From Paenibacillus artemisiicola (GTDB taxonomy: Bacteria > Bacillota > Bacilli > Paenibacillales > Paenibacillaceae), in contig NZ_JAGGDJ010000007.1 in the NCBI RefSeq assembly GCF_017652985.1, positions 114,304 to 178,303 on the forward strand: 64,000 nucleotides of DNA, read 5' to 3'. The position numbers were made by a program, and so were the translations under genes. Below the pieces are notes generated by a model. It made no database searches and was not told where the DNA came from. It was given only the letters and a program-made list of their open reading frames with translations. Below are positions 27,310 to 35,997 of the stretch, piece by piece (positions within the stretch are counted from its first letter, which is position 1; every line of letters begins with the position of its first letter).

Positions 27310-28521
27310 TTAGACAGCGCGATTGACAACGGACGGTTTCTTCGCGTTCCTGTCCTTGGACCCTCGCTCCCGGTACAGCACGATTCCGATAATCAGCAGC
27401 GACAGCGTGACAAGCGCGCTCGGGATGTAGAAGATGTCCGGCGTGATCCCCTGAATGAACAGCGGCAGGAAATACCCGATGAGCGAAGCCGTCTGCGTAA
27501 TGAACACGTATAAGCTCGCCCCGAAGCCCGTTCGGCTGAGGAACATCCGCTGCACGTAGCCCATCGCCACGCCGGCCAAAATCGAGACGAAGAACGAATA
27601 CAACGGCTGTACCGCGAAGAAGACCGGAAGCGAGCCGCTGCTCGTATAGGTCAAATACGCGGCAAGCGCGAAACAACCGCCCAAAAAGATAATCTTCTTG
27701 CTTCCGTACCTTGCCGCCCAATAGCCGCCCAGCGTCATGAAGAACAGCTCGAATACCGCCTGGGTGCTCCAGATGTAGGACATCACCTCCGGCTTGCCGA
27801 AGAGCTTCAGGACGACAAGCTGCAAGTACAAGCCGCGGATGGCATCGGCGCACGAGAGCAGGAGCAGCGCGATCAGCATGACGAGGGAGAACGGTTCGCC
27901 CCTCACGGCCGTCTTCGTTCCCGGCTCGCCCGCCGTTTCCTTATACGCGAGCAGCAGCACCGCCAAGCAGACATAACCGGCCACATTCCCCCACAGGACG
28001 CCCCGGAAGGTGGCGATCAGGAAAATATTCGCGCCAAGCAGCAGCCCCGCGAAAAAACCGACGCTGAAGGAAGCCCGCAGCCACAGCTGCGCCATCTCCA
28101 CCAGCTCGCCGGCCTTGCGGGCAAAATGGCTTCTCGCCATGCCGAACAGCTGCCCCATGATCAAGCCGGACGGCGCGACGGCGATCGTCATGCCGATGAG
28201 CGCGCTCCGGAAATCGGAAGCGTTCATGTAGACGGCCAGCCCGATTATGCAGAGAAACGCCGCGGCCAACGGGAGCTTCTTCTTGCGCCGCAGCCGGTCG
28301 CTGAACCAGCCGACGGTAATCGTAATGGCGATGTTGCAGAACAGGGACACGGCGAATACGGCCACGATCTGTTCCTTCGACAGCCCGACGCTTTCGTCGA
28401 GATAGACCGCGTTCATCGGCGCCAGCATGCCGGTTCCGATCCCGTAGAGCAGGAACATCGCGAGCAGGATTCTCGCTCCGGAGATCGACATAAACGCGCG
28501 AACGTCTTGAAAGATTTGCAT
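27310..28521 (-). CDS. MFS transporter, sugar-efflux-like
   Basis: A 403-residue, twelve-segment membrane protein. The loop GWFSDRLRRKKKLPLAAAFL is the conserved MFS motif. Features such as the N-terminal MFLLYGIGTGMLAPMNAVYL and the Arg-bearing segments SCADAIRGLYLQ and AVAPSGLIMGQLFG recall the sugar efflux transporter (SET) branch. The start at 28519-28521 has only a weak site. Substrate not provable. The 28522-28885 gap shows no convincing gene or terminator. Confidence 0.85.
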   Translation of the reverse strand: MQIFQDVRAFMSISGARILLAMFLLYGIGTGMLAPMNAVYLDESVGLSKEQIVAVFAVSLFCNIAITITVGWFSDRLRRKKKLPLAAAFLCIIGLAVYMNASDFRSALIGMTIAVAPSGLIMGQLFGMARSHFARKAGELVEMAQLWLRASFSVGFFAGLLLGANIFLIATFRGVLWGNVAGYVCLAVLLLAYKETAGEPGTKTAVRGEPFSLVMLIALLLLSCADAIRGLYLQLVVLKLFGKPEVMSYIWSTQAVFELFFMTLGGYWAARYGSKKIIFLGGCFALAAYLTYTSSGSLPVFFAVQPLYSFFVSILAGVAMGYVQRMFLSRTGFGASLYVFITQTASLIGYFLPLFIQGITPDIFYIPSALVTLSLLIIGIVLYRERGSKDRNAKKPSVVNRAV

Positions 28522-28885
28522 ACGCCGTCCATCATACCTCTCGTCATTCTATTTCGCTTTCCCGGCAGCCGCGCTCCCGTCAAGCGGACTTGCCTCTTCT
28601 CCTCTATTATAGGCCGGCCGATTAACGCGTGAAAGCAGTGAAAACTTTATCAGCAGCTTACCTCGTGTATAGTTACTATCCGCGCTGTTGGCGGCTGATG
28701 CGCCGACGCCATGAATGATGACTGCGTATTGGGCGGCAGCCGCGAATCCCGTCCCTGATACGGCAAGAGACAGCCGACTGAACCGGCTGCCTCCGCGAAG
28801 CGATCTCCTATGCATGTGTCGGATCGAGAATAACCGGCCATCGCCGCTCCCGGCTATTAACGCCGTCTCCCAAGCCTATGCCGTC

Positions 28886-29665
28886 CTACCGTACCTCCAG
28901 CTCGCGCTCCCGCATGATTCGCAGCGCCCGCTCCGGATAATCCGTCGTGACCCGCATGCCCGGATATTCCGCCGCGATCCGCGCCAGCAGCGCCGGATCG
29001 TTCACCGTCCACACGCCCAGATCGATGCCGAGTCCGGCCATCTCGTCCGCGAGCTCGCGGGTCAGGAACGCATGGTGCATCGACAGGCTCGACGCGCCCG
29101 CGTGCCGCAGCTGCTCCGCCAGCAGCACCGGCTTGCCGAGGAAGATCAGCCCCGTGGCGATGGACGGATCCAGCTCGTGCGCCAGCTTCATGGAGTCGTG
29201 GTTGAAAGACGACAGCACGACCTCCCGCTGCATGCCATGCCGCTGCACGAGCGCGATGACCTTCTCCTCGATGCCCGCGTATTCCCGCGCCAGCATCTTC
29301 AGCTCGATATGCAGCTTGCAGCGGCCTTTCGCCAGCTCCAGCGCTTCTTCGAGCGTCGGGATCCGCTCCGCCGCGAACGCGGGCGCGAACGCGCTGCCCG
29401 CGTCCAGCCCGCGCAGCTCCTCGAGCGTATGCGCATCGACGCGCCCCGTGCCGTTCGTCGTCCGCTCCAGCGTATGGTCGTGAATGACGACGGGCACGCC
29501 GTCCTTCGATAAGTGCACGTCCAGCTCGATGATCGCGATGCCCGGCTCCTCCAGAGCCAGCTTGAACGCCGCCGGCGTGTTCTCCGGCGCGGCGCCCGAG
29601 CAACCGCGGTGCGCCACGATCGTCAGCGGCCATTCGCGCTTCGCGTCCTGCGTCATGTCGTTCAT
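28886..29665 (-). CDS. ugpQ: Glycerophosphodiester phosphodiesterase
   Basis: A 259-residue cytoplasmic GDPD enzyme. The His-Arg of IVAHRGCSGAAPENT, metal-binding Glu/Asp in IIELDVHLSKDGVPVVIHDHTL and the later KLHIELKM are the family's catalytic and Mg/Ca-binding residues. It hydrolyses glycerophosphodiesters (from phospholipid deacylation) to glycerol-3-phosphate and an alcohol. The absence of a signal peptide and the position as last gene of the Ugp-like operon mark it as a UgpQ-type enzyme acting on imported substrate. It follows the permease gene by 72 bp, a stretch made of 16-bp tandem repeats. Confidence 0.93.
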   Translation of the reverse strand: MNDMTQDAKREWPLTIVAHRGCSGAAPENTPAAFKLALEEPGIAIIELDVHLSKDGVPVVIHDHTLERTTNGTGRVDAHTLEELRGLDAGSAFAPAFAAERIPTLEEALELAKGRCKLHIELKMLAREYAGIEEKVIALVQRHGMQREVVLSSFNHDSMKLAHELDPSIATGLIFLGKPVLLAEQLRHAGASSLSMHHAFLTRELADEMAGLGIDLGVWTVNDPALLARIAAEYPGMRVTTDYPERALRIMRERELEVR

Positions 29666-29699
29666 CTCTCATCCATCCTTTCGATTCTCCTATTTCATC

Positions 29700-29747
29700 T
29701 CTCTCTTCTTTCGCGTCTCTCTTCTTTCATGTCTCTCTTATTTCACG
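29700..29747. repeat. Three 16-bp tandem repeats at the ugpE/ugpQ junction
   Basis: Three consecutive copies of TCTCTCTTCTTTCRYG-like units (29700-29715, 29716-29731, 29732-29747). The last overlaps the stop codon of the permease gene. Confidence 0.85.
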
Positions 29748-30655
29748 CCGTTATACACGAATGCCTTGATGATCTGCCGCTGCGAGACGAAGAACACGAC
29801 GAGAATCGGGGCGACCAGGATCAGGTTGCCGGCCATGAGAATATTCCACGTCGCCACGCCTTCCACTTCCCGGATCTTGGCGATGCCGAGCGGCAGCGTG
29901 CGCGCCGTCTCGTTCGTCGTCATGACGAGCGGCCAGAAGTAATCGTTCCAATGGGCGATGAAGCTGAACAGGGCGAACGTGACGAGCACCGGCTTGACGA
30001 GCGGCACCATGAGCTTCAGGATGATTTTCCACTCCGCCGCCTGATCGAGCCGCGCCGCTTCGACGAGCTCGTCCGGGATCTGCATGAACGCCTGCCGCAG
30101 CAGGAAGATGCCGAACGCGCTCGACGCGAAGGGCAGGATCAGGCCCAGATGCGTATTCAGCAGCTTGAACGCGCTCAGCTCCAGGTACACGGGCAGGAAG
30201 ATCAGCTGCGCCGGGATCATGAGCGTCACCATGACGATGCTGAACAGGAAGCCCGAGCCGACGAACCGGTACCGGGCGAACGCGTACGCGGCCGGGATGA
30301 TCGTCAGCATCTGCAGCGCCAGAATGCCGACCGCGATGACGAGGCTGTTCGTGAAGTAGTGGAGGAACGGCCCCGTGTTCCACGCTTCCGCGTAATTGTT
30401 CCAGACCGGGTTCCGCGGAATCCATTCCGGCGGGAAGATCATGGTCTCCGGCAGCGTCTTGAGCGAGGTGGAGATCATCCAGATGAACGGCAGCGCGAAG
30501 ATCAACACCAGCAGCAGCAGACAGGCGATATTGAGCACGCGCAGGACGGCGCCGAGCGTCTGGCGGACCGCCGCCTTCCGCGTCCGCGCGCGGGTCCGGC
30601 TGCCGGCGGCGGCGGCGATCGGGCGGCCGCCGATCGTAGGGTCTACGGCTTTCAA
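29738..30655 (-). CDS. ugpE: CUT1 ABC permease, UgpE-like
   Basis: A 305-residue permease starting at a TTG (30653-30655) behind GAGGTG. The first 35 residues are basic and cytoplasmic, then six membrane segments. The EAA loop that docks on the ATPase is ELVEAARLDQAAEWKIILKLMVPLVKP (about residues 195-220). It belongs to the MalG/UgpE half of CUT1 importers and ends YNGVK as typical. It pairs with the UgpA-like permease just upstream (15-bp gap). Confidence 0.9.
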   Translation of the reverse strand: MKAVDPTIGGRPIAAAAGSRTRARTRKAAVRQTLGAVLRVLNIACLLLLVLIFALPFIWMISTSLKTLPETMIFPPEWIPRNPVWNNYAEAWNTGPFLHYFTNSLVIAVGILALQMLTIIPAAYAFARYRFVGSGFLFSIVMVTLMIPAQLIFLPVYLELSAFKLLNTHLGLILPFASSAFGIFLLRQAFMQIPDELVEAARLDQAAEWKIILKLMVPLVKPVLVTFALFSFIAHWNDYFWPLVMTTNETARTLPLGIAKIREVEGVATWNILMAGNLILVAPILVVFFVSQRQIIKAFVYNGVK

Positions 30656-30670
30656 CAGCTACACCTCTTC

Positions 30671-31543
30671 CTAACGGTAATGGACGCGTTTCGACAGCAG
30701 GTTGAAATACAGAATCGTCAGCACGCCGACGATCGCCAGCAGGATGACGCCCGCCGCGGAGGCATAGCCGATCTTGAAGAACCGGAAGCCGTACTGATAG
30801 ATGTAATAGACGAGCGTGTTGGTCGAGTTGACCGGACCGCCCTGCGTCATGATCGCGATCGTCTCGAACACCTGGAACGAGCCGATCATGTTGATGACCG
30901 CGAGGAAGAAGATCGACGGCGAGAGCATCGGAAGCGTCAGCTTCCGGAACGTCGTCCACGGCTTCGAACGGTCGAGCGACGCGGCTTCGTAGATATCCGG
31001 CGGAATGCTCTGCAGGCCCGCGATGAAGACGAGCGCGTTGTAGCCGAGCCCCTTCCAGACGGCGACGATGACCAGCGAGACGAGCGACGTGCTCGGATGG
31101 GACAGCCATTCCAGCTTGCCGAACCCGAAGAGCCCGATCACCCAGTTAAGCAGGCCGTATTCGGGATCCATGAGCCAGCTCCACAGCAGCGAGATCGACA
31201 CGAGCGAGATGATGTGCGGGCTGAAGATCGCTCCCTGCACGAAGCCGTGGAACATGCTCTTGCGGTTGAGCCAGAGCGCGAGCAGCAGGGCAAGCCCCGT
31301 CGTCAGCGTCACGGTCATCAGCGTATAGAGCGTCGTATTGGCGAGCACCTGCCGGAAATCCGGCTCCGCCAGCAGGTCCTTGAAGTTCTGCATTCCCACG
31401 AACGACTTGGTCGGGCTGACGAAGTTCCAGTCGAACAGGCTCAGGTACATCATGTAAAAGATCGGATAGATGAAGAACAAGGAGAAAATGATCACGGCCG
31501 GCGCGACCATGCCGTACGGACGCAGCTTTTCCCAGAGCGTCAT
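30671..31543 (-). CDS. ugpA: CUT1 ABC permease, UgpA-like
   Basis: A 290-residue permease with six membrane segments and the EAA motif IYEAASLDRSKPWTTFRKLTLP (about residues 183-205), in the MalF/UgpA half of CUT1 importers. The start at 31541-31543 lies one base after the stop of the ATPase gene. The set of neighbours (GlpP, two phosphodiesterases) points to sn-glycerol-3-phosphate or glycerophosphodiesters as substrate. Confidence 0.9.
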   Translation of the reverse strand: MTLWEKLRPYGMVAPAVIIFSLFFIYPIFYMMYLSLFDWNFVSPTKSFVGMQNFKDLLAEPDFRQVLANTTLYTLMTVTLTTGLALLLALWLNRKSMFHGFVQGAIFSPHIISLVSISLLWSWLMDPEYGLLNWVIGLFGFGKLEWLSHPSTSLVSLVIVAVWKGLGYNALVFIAGLQSIPPDIYEAASLDRSKPWTTFRKLTLPMLSPSIFFLAVINMIGSFQVFETIAIMTQGGPVNSTNTLVYYIYQYGFRFFKIGYASAAGVILLAIVGVLTILYFNLLSKRVHYR

Positions 31544-31544
31544 G

Positions 31545-32615
31545 TCATCTGCCCCCCGCCGCCGCCAGCTGCCGGGCGCCCAGCTCGACGCCGCGCATCC
31601 GCTCGCCGTCCGGCCCGAAATAATAGAGCCGGTCGTACGGGATCGTCACCCGGACACGGGCGGCCGTCTCGAGCGGCGCGAGGAACGTCTTCACGAAGAA
31701 GATGCCGCAGGCCGAGCGGATCTGATAGATATTCTCCGCGCCCAGGCTCTCGCGGGTAAGAATCTCGCCTTCCAGCTCGTATCCTTCGGCGTCCGCGGCC
31801 GCGCCGAGCAGCGCCTGCTCGGGACGGAATCCGACGTACCCGACCGCCAAGGACGAATGAACCTCCAGCCCCGCCATGTCGCGGCGGTCGATCAGATTCA
31901 TCGCCGGCGTGCCGATGAACTCCGCGGTGAAGCGGTTCGCCGGATCGTGGTAGAGCTTCATCGGCGTATCCGCCTGCTGGATGACGCCTTTGTTCATGAC
32001 GACGATCTCGTCGCCCATCGACATCGCTTCCACCTGATCGTGCGTGACGTAGACGAACGTCGTGCCGAGCCGCCGGTGAAGCTGAATCAGCTCGGTCCGC
32101 ATCTGGTTGCGCAGCTTGGCGTCGAGGTTGGACAGCGGCTCGTCGAGAATGAACACCTTCGGCTGCTTCACCATCGCCCGGGCGAGCGCCACCCGCTGCC
32201 GCTGGCCGCCGGAGAGGTTCTGCGGCTTCTTGTCCAGATGCGGCGTCAGGCCGACGATGTCCGAGATGTCCGTGATCAGCCGGTCGCGGTCGCGCTTCGC
32301 CACGCCGCGGTTCTTCAGCCCGAACTCGATGTTGCCGCGCACCGTCATGGTCGGATACAGCGCGTAGTTCTGGAACACCATCGCCACGTCCCGCAGCCCG
32401 GGCGGCGTATCGTTCACGCAGACGTCGTCGATCCAGATCTCGCCGCTCGTCACCCGCTCGAGCCCCGCCACCATGCGCAGCGTGGTCGATTTGCCGCAGC
32501 CCGACGGCCCGACAAGCACGGTGAACGACCCGTCCTTGATCGTCAGATTCAGATTCTCGATGACGGTCTCATCCTTGAACTTCTTGCCGATTTGCTTCAG
32601 CTCGATCTTCGCCAT
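31545..32615 (-). CDS. ugpC: CUT1 ABC importer ATPase, UgpC/MsmX-like
   Basis: A 356-residue ATPase. Walker A is GPSGCGKST (about residues 37-45), signature LSGGQRQRVALARAMVK (about 134), Walker B KVFILDEPLSNLDAKLR, H-loop VTHDQVEAM, then a C-terminal TOBE/OB regulatory domain (about 235-350). A dedicated ATPase in the operon is notable: Bacillales CUT1 operons usually lack one and share MsmX. The start (32613-32615) has AAGGAGGAG and lies inside the 3' end of the HAD gene (47-bp overlap). Confidence 0.92.
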   Translation of the reverse strand: MAKIELKQIGKKFKDETVIENLNLTIKDGSFTVLVGPSGCGKSTTLRMVAGLERVTSGEIWIDDVCVNDTPPGLRDVAMVFQNYALYPTMTVRGNIEFGLKNRGVAKRDRDRLITDISDIVGLTPHLDKKPQNLSGGQRQRVALARAMVKQPKVFILDEPLSNLDAKLRNQMRTELIQLHRRLGTTFVYVTHDQVEAMSMGDEIVVMNKGVIQQADTPMKLYHDPANRFTAEFIGTPAMNLIDRRDMAGLEVHSSLAVGYVGFRPEQALLGAAADAEGYELEGEILTRESLGAENIYQIRSACGIFFVKTFLAPLETAARVRVTIPYDRLYYFGPDGERMRGVELGARQLAAAGGR

Positions 32616-33483
32616 CCGATATGCTCCTCCTTGTGATGGATTGTTGCATCGCGCGCATCAGCTCCTCCAGCTCGTCCAGCCGGGCGAGCCTCAGATCCCA
32701 GGCTTCCGGATCGCGGCTCGGATACGGCGAGACGAGGCAGGTCCGCCCGCCCAGCCGCTTGACCGGATGCAGGTCGTTCCAGGCGTTGTCCCCGATCGTC
32801 AATATCTCGCGCGGCTCGTAGCCCTGCGCCAGCAGCGACATCATGTACGCGTGAAGCCCCGCGGGCTTGTCGGCGCCGAAGATCACGTCCCCGAACAGAT
32901 GCCGGATGCCCATAAAGCCCAGAAACTCGACCCCGGACTCGACCGGCGTATTGGTCAAGAGGCTCTTCTTCTCGACCGCGTCCAGCGCCTCGATCGCCCG
33001 GAACAGGCCGGTGCTGCGCTCGAATTGATGGGGCGGCCGCAGCATCTCCTTCCGCACCCGCTCGAACGCCGCCCGCAGCTTCGCGTCCGGCAGCCCGTAC
33101 CGCCGGCACAGCGCCGTGACGATGCTCCACGGATCGCCGATCGGAATAAGCTGCGGCGCAAGCGACGCGTAACCGCCGTAGGCGCGGGCGCCGACGTCGA
33201 TCTCGCCGCCGTCCGCCCAGTTATAGCCCCGGACGAACCGCTCGCCCTCGAGCGCCAGGCAGACGTCGTCCCCGGCATGGTAGAAATGGCCGAAGCCGCC
33301 CGGGTGTTCGCCGGCCTGCATGGCGCCGCCGAGGCGCACCGCCGCCTCGGTCTCTCCTTCGTGCTCCGTCCCTTCCAGCAGGTAACGGATATACCGTTCC
33401 AGAAACGCATGATCCTGGTAGAGCGTACCGTCCATGTCGAATACGACGACTTTGACCGCGGCCAACCACTTCTCGTTGTGCAT
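32569..33483 (-). CDS. HAD-superfamily hydrolase in the G3P operon
   Basis: A 304-residue HAD protein: motif I VVVFDMDGTLYQD with both Asp, motif II KKSLLTNTP, Lys in FGADKPAGLHAY and motif IV LTIGDNAWNDL. A cap domain of about 110 residues lies between motifs I and II. The last 30 residues (QSITRRSISDGEDRAE...) overlap the ugpC start and may be a later extension. In this operon it may dephosphorylate glycerol-3-phosphate or another product; members of the family are promiscuous phosphatases, so the substrate is inferred only from context. Confidence 0.85.
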   Translation of the reverse strand: MHNEKWLAAVKVVVFDMDGTLYQDHAFLERYIRYLLEGTEHEGETEAAVRLGGAMQAGEHPGGFGHFYHAGDDVCLALEGERFVRGYNWADGGEIDVGARAYGGYASLAPQLIPIGDPWSIVTALCRRYGLPDAKLRAAFERVRKEMLRPPHQFERSTGLFRAIEALDAVEKKSLLTNTPVESGVEFLGFMGIRHLFGDVIFGADKPAGLHAYMMSLLAQGYEPREILTIGDNAWNDLHPVKRLGGRTCLVSPYPSRDPEAWDLRLARLDELEELMRAMQQSITRRSISDGEDRAEANRQEVQG

Positions 33484-33598
33484 TCGGCGCTACCTCTCCG
33501 CTCTTTAGTCTTAGGATAGGCGGAGGGCCATCCGCCGCCGGGCGAACTGCCCGCGGGGCAATTCTCCCGTGCGGCGAACGGCCGCTCCGCCGCTATGA

Positions 33599-33706
33599 TC
33601 CGCTGTCTTCCCGTCTTCCTTGCTCAGCAGCTTGTCCGCTGTCTTCCCGTCTTCCTTGCTCAGCAGCTTGTCCGCTGTCTTCCCGTCTTACTTGCTCAGC
33701 AGCTTG
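33599..33706. repeat. Three in-frame 36-bp tandem repeats at the 3' end of the ugpB-like gene
   Basis: Units at 33599-33634, 33635-33670 and 33671-33706, identical except for one base. The third (gene-proximal) unit encodes the last residues ADKLLSK and the TAA stop (33688-33690). In the other two the same codon is GAA. Each unit is exactly 12 codons in the gene's frame. Confidence 0.95.
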
Positions 33707-35076
33707 TCCGCTTTCTCCGCCGCCTGGTTCATCGCGTCCTGCGGCGTCGTCTTCGGATCCAGAATCGCCTTCTCGATCGACTCCTTGATAATCTTCGCAA
33801 TCTCGGGGTACGCGTTCTCCATCGGGCGCGGTCTGGCGTATTGCAGCTGATCCACGGCGACTTTGTACTGCGGGAACTCCGCGAAATGCGCCTTCAGCTC
33901 GTCGCTGTCGACGGCGGACAGCCGCGTCGGCAAGTAACCGACATGCTTATGCTGGTAGATCGTGTTTTCCTTCGACGTCATCCACTTGAGGAATTCCCAC
34001 GCCGCTTCCTTCTCCTCTTCGCTGCTCTTCGACGTAATGACGAGCTGGCAGCCGCCGGTCGGCACGCCGTAGCTGGCGTTGGCCGGCATGAACGACGTAT
34101 CCATCGTGAAGCCGTTGCCTTTGGCGATCTCGAGCGCGCCGGATACGCCCGCCGTCGAGGCGAATTTGAAGGCCGACATTTGGTTCGCCCAGTCCTTGTC
34201 CGCCGTGGCGCCCGCTTCGTCGCCGACCGGAATCTTGATCAGCCCTTCGTCGGCGAGCTTCTTCCAGAACGTGACCGGCTCCACGCCTTCCTTCGCGTTG
34301 AACGTCGCCTGCTTGCCGTCCTCGCTCAGCATGCTGCCGCCGCTTTGGGCCACGAGCGCTTCATAGAACCAGATGTCGACCGGCATCGTCATGGCGGACT
34401 TGCCCTTCTGCTTCAGCACGCGGGCGTACTCCTCGAGCTCGGTCCATGATTTCGGGCCGGCCGGATCGAGCCCGGCATCCTTCAGCATGGTGACGTTCTT
34501 ATACAAAATCGGCGTGCTGCGCATGAACGGGAGGCCGTACAGCTTGCCGTCCACGTAGGCGTTGCCCATCAGGCCGGGGTTGAAATCGTCCAGCTTCAGC
34601 TGCTCCTTGTCGCGCTCCGCGTACGTCGTCAGCTCCTCCAGCATGCCGGAGCGGGCGAAGACGCCGGTGGACGCGATCTCGAGATCGGAGACCGCGGGCG
34701 CGTCGCCGGCCGCGAACGCCGCTTGGACCTTCGCGTGCAGGTCGTCGTAATTGCCCTGATGCTCGGCGACGACTTCGATCTTGTCCTGCGATTCGTTGAA
34801 CGTCTGCACCATGTGCAGCTTCGCTTCCTCGATCTTGTCCCCGAAGGCGTACCAATACTTGATGACGATCTTCTTGGACGCGTCGTTCTTGCCCGTTTCC
34901 GTCCCCGCGTTGGCCGCGCCGTTGTCCGCCGCCGTCTCGGCCGCGTTCGCGTTCGCCGCGTTCGCGTTGCCGGCCGCGCCCGTCGTCGCGTTGTCTTCCG
35001 TCGTTCCCCCGCCGCAGCCCGCGAGCATCCCCGTCATCAGGGCCGCGATCGGCAGTACCGTAAGCTTCTTCATCAT
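33688..35076 (-). CDS. ugpB: Ugp-like extracellular solute-binding lipoprotein
   Basis: A 462-residue binding protein. The signal peptide carries a lipobox (MTGMLAGCGG, Cys about residue 21), followed by a disordered Ala/Asn/Thr-rich linker (about 25-65) typical of surface lipoproteins. The mature domain begins IVIKYWYAFGDKIEEAK and contains GNYDDLHAKVQAAF, GLPFMRSTPILYKN and RPRPMENAYPEI, as in UgpB-type proteins that bind glycerol-3-phosphate or glycerophosphocholine. It is preceded by its own promoter and a terminator-containing leader. The stop lies in the first of three tandem repeats. Confidence 0.88.
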   Translation of the reverse strand: MMKKLTVLPIAALMTGMLAGCGGGTTEDNATTGAAGNANAANANAAETAADNGAANAGTETGKNDASKKIVIKYWYAFGDKIEEAKLHMVQTFNESQDKIEVVAEHQGNYDDLHAKVQAAFAAGDAPAVSDLEIASTGVFARSGMLEELTTYAERDKEQLKLDDFNPGLMGNAYVDGKLYGLPFMRSTPILYKNVTMLKDAGLDPAGPKSWTELEEYARVLKQKGKSAMTMPVDIWFYEALVAQSGGSMLSEDGKQATFNAKEGVEPVTFWKKLADEGLIKIPVGDEAGATADKDWANQMSAFKFASTAGVSGALEIAKGNGFTMDTSFMPANASYGVPTGGCQLVITSKSSEEEKEAAWEFLKWMTSKENTIYQHKHVGYLPTRLSAVDSDELKAHFAEFPQYKVAVDQLQYARPRPMENAYPEIAKIIKESIEKAILDPKTTPQDAMNQAAEKADKLLSK

Positions 35077-35130
35077 CGTTTCTCCTCCGCCTTTTTCTTT
35101 ACTTTGGTCTGCAAGCTCTAACCGGGGCGC

Positions 35131-35188
35131 AAAAAAGAAACCTTAATCCAGCCGGGGACGATGCGCGTCCGCCAGCGGATAAGGTTTC
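35131..35188 (-). promoter_or_regulatory. Leader terminator hairpin before ugpB, likely GlpP antitermination target
   Basis: Minus-strand stem GAAACCTTATCC/GGATTAAGGTTTC (one bulge), with an inner stem GGACG/CGTCC, followed by T6. It is a complete intrinsic terminator between the promoter at 35272-35301 and the ugpB start, 55 bp upstream of the gene, and so would block expression unless overridden. GlpP, encoded directly upstream, is a G3P-dependent antiterminator acting on just such leaders (glpD of B. subtilis). Confidence 0.75.
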
Positions 35189-35250
35189 TCCAATACTCCA
35201 ACCGATCGTATTTACTTGTCGCCTTGAATATTACGCGCCGTTCGTAAAAT

Positions 35251-35997
35251 CTAGATTATCCCATTGCTAAGATTATATGAATATTCATAGAGCGCCGTCA
35301 GCCCGAGTCCGACATGCGCCAGCGGGAATCGCTTCCGCTCGCGGCCGGCGGGCGCCGCCGCGGCGGACGGCGCCCGGAGCTCCGGACTCGGGCCCAAGCA
35401 CCGCCACAGCTCGGGCCGCGACGCCGAGATCGCCGCCGCGCCGTGGCGCAGGCATTCCTCCGCCTGGCTCCGCTCGTACAGCAGGCCGCCGGTAATAATC
35501 GGCAGCGAGGTGAAGGACTTCACCCGGTCGATCATGTCGGGGATGCGCGCCGGCATCACTTCGACGATATCCGGCTCGCTCTGGGCGAGGCTCTTCGCGA
35601 TGTTCTCGAGCCCTTCCGTATCGACCAGGAAGAAGCGCTGCACGGTGAGCAGGCCCATCTTCTTGGCGGTCTTCACCACGCTCGTCTTCGTCGAGATAAT
35701 GCCGGTCGGCTTGATGACCTTCGCCAGGTAATCGAGCCCGTAGTTGTCCGTGCTCAGCCCGCCCATCTTCTCCAGATGCAGGAACACCGGCAGTCCGTGC
35801 GCCTGGAACACGTCCACGTAGCCCTTGACGACGCCGATGTGCCCGGTGAGCAGGAAGATGCCGCTCAATTGACGGTGCAGCGACAGCGCGGTCTCGATAT
35901 GCCGCGGGTCCTTGATGGACGCGATCATCCGGTGCGCGGCGAGGCCCTCCAGGAACGCGGCATGGTCCGCTGCGCCGTTTTTGCCCGCGCGCTCCAT
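35251..35997 (-). CDS. glpP: GlpP-like glycerol-3-phosphate-responsive antiterminator
   Basis: A 248-residue protein whose ATG (35995-35997) overlaps the stop of the metallophosphoesterase gene (TAATG). The long open frame further upstream lies inside that gene and is not used. Residues about 10-190 match the G3P-antiterminator barrel: MIASIKDPRHIETALS, GHIGVVKGYVDVF, LEKMGGLSTDNYGLDYL, IISTKTSVVKTAKKMGL and VEVMPARIPD. GlpP binds leader mRNA with G3P and prevents termination. There is a C-terminal extension of about 55 residues, rich in Ala/Pro and not part of the usual protein of about 190 residues. Its likely target is the hairpin immediately downstream. Confidence 0.9.
   Translation of the reverse strand: MERAGKNGAADHAAFLEGLAAHRMIASIKDPRHIETALSLHRQLSGIFLLTGHIGVVKGYVDVFQAHGLPVFLHLEKMGGLSTDNYGLDYLAKVIKPTGIISTKTSVVKTAKKMGLLTVQRFFLVDTEGLENIAKSLAQSEPDIVEVMPARIPDMIDRVKSFTSLPIITGGLLYERSQAEECLRHGAAAISASRPELWRCLGPSPELRAPSAAAAPAGRERKRFPLAHVGLGLTALYEYSYNLSNGII
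35272..35301 (-). promoter_or_regulatory. Internal promoter for ugpB within the end of glpP
   Basis: Minus-strand -35 CTGACG (35296-35301), 18-bp spacer, perfect -10 TATAAT (35272-35277). Transcription from here would read through the leader hairpin into ugpB. Confidence 0.65.

Noticed and set aside
28522..28885. Short frames in the gap between the MFS and GDPD genes
   Set aside because: They lack ribosome sites and family resemblance; I see no gene there.
29513..31759. 748-codon open frame on the plus strand opposite the Ugp permease genes
   Set aside because: His/Arg/Asp-rich composition typical of the antisense frame of GC-rich genes; overlaps well-supported permease and ATPase genes and has no ribosome site.
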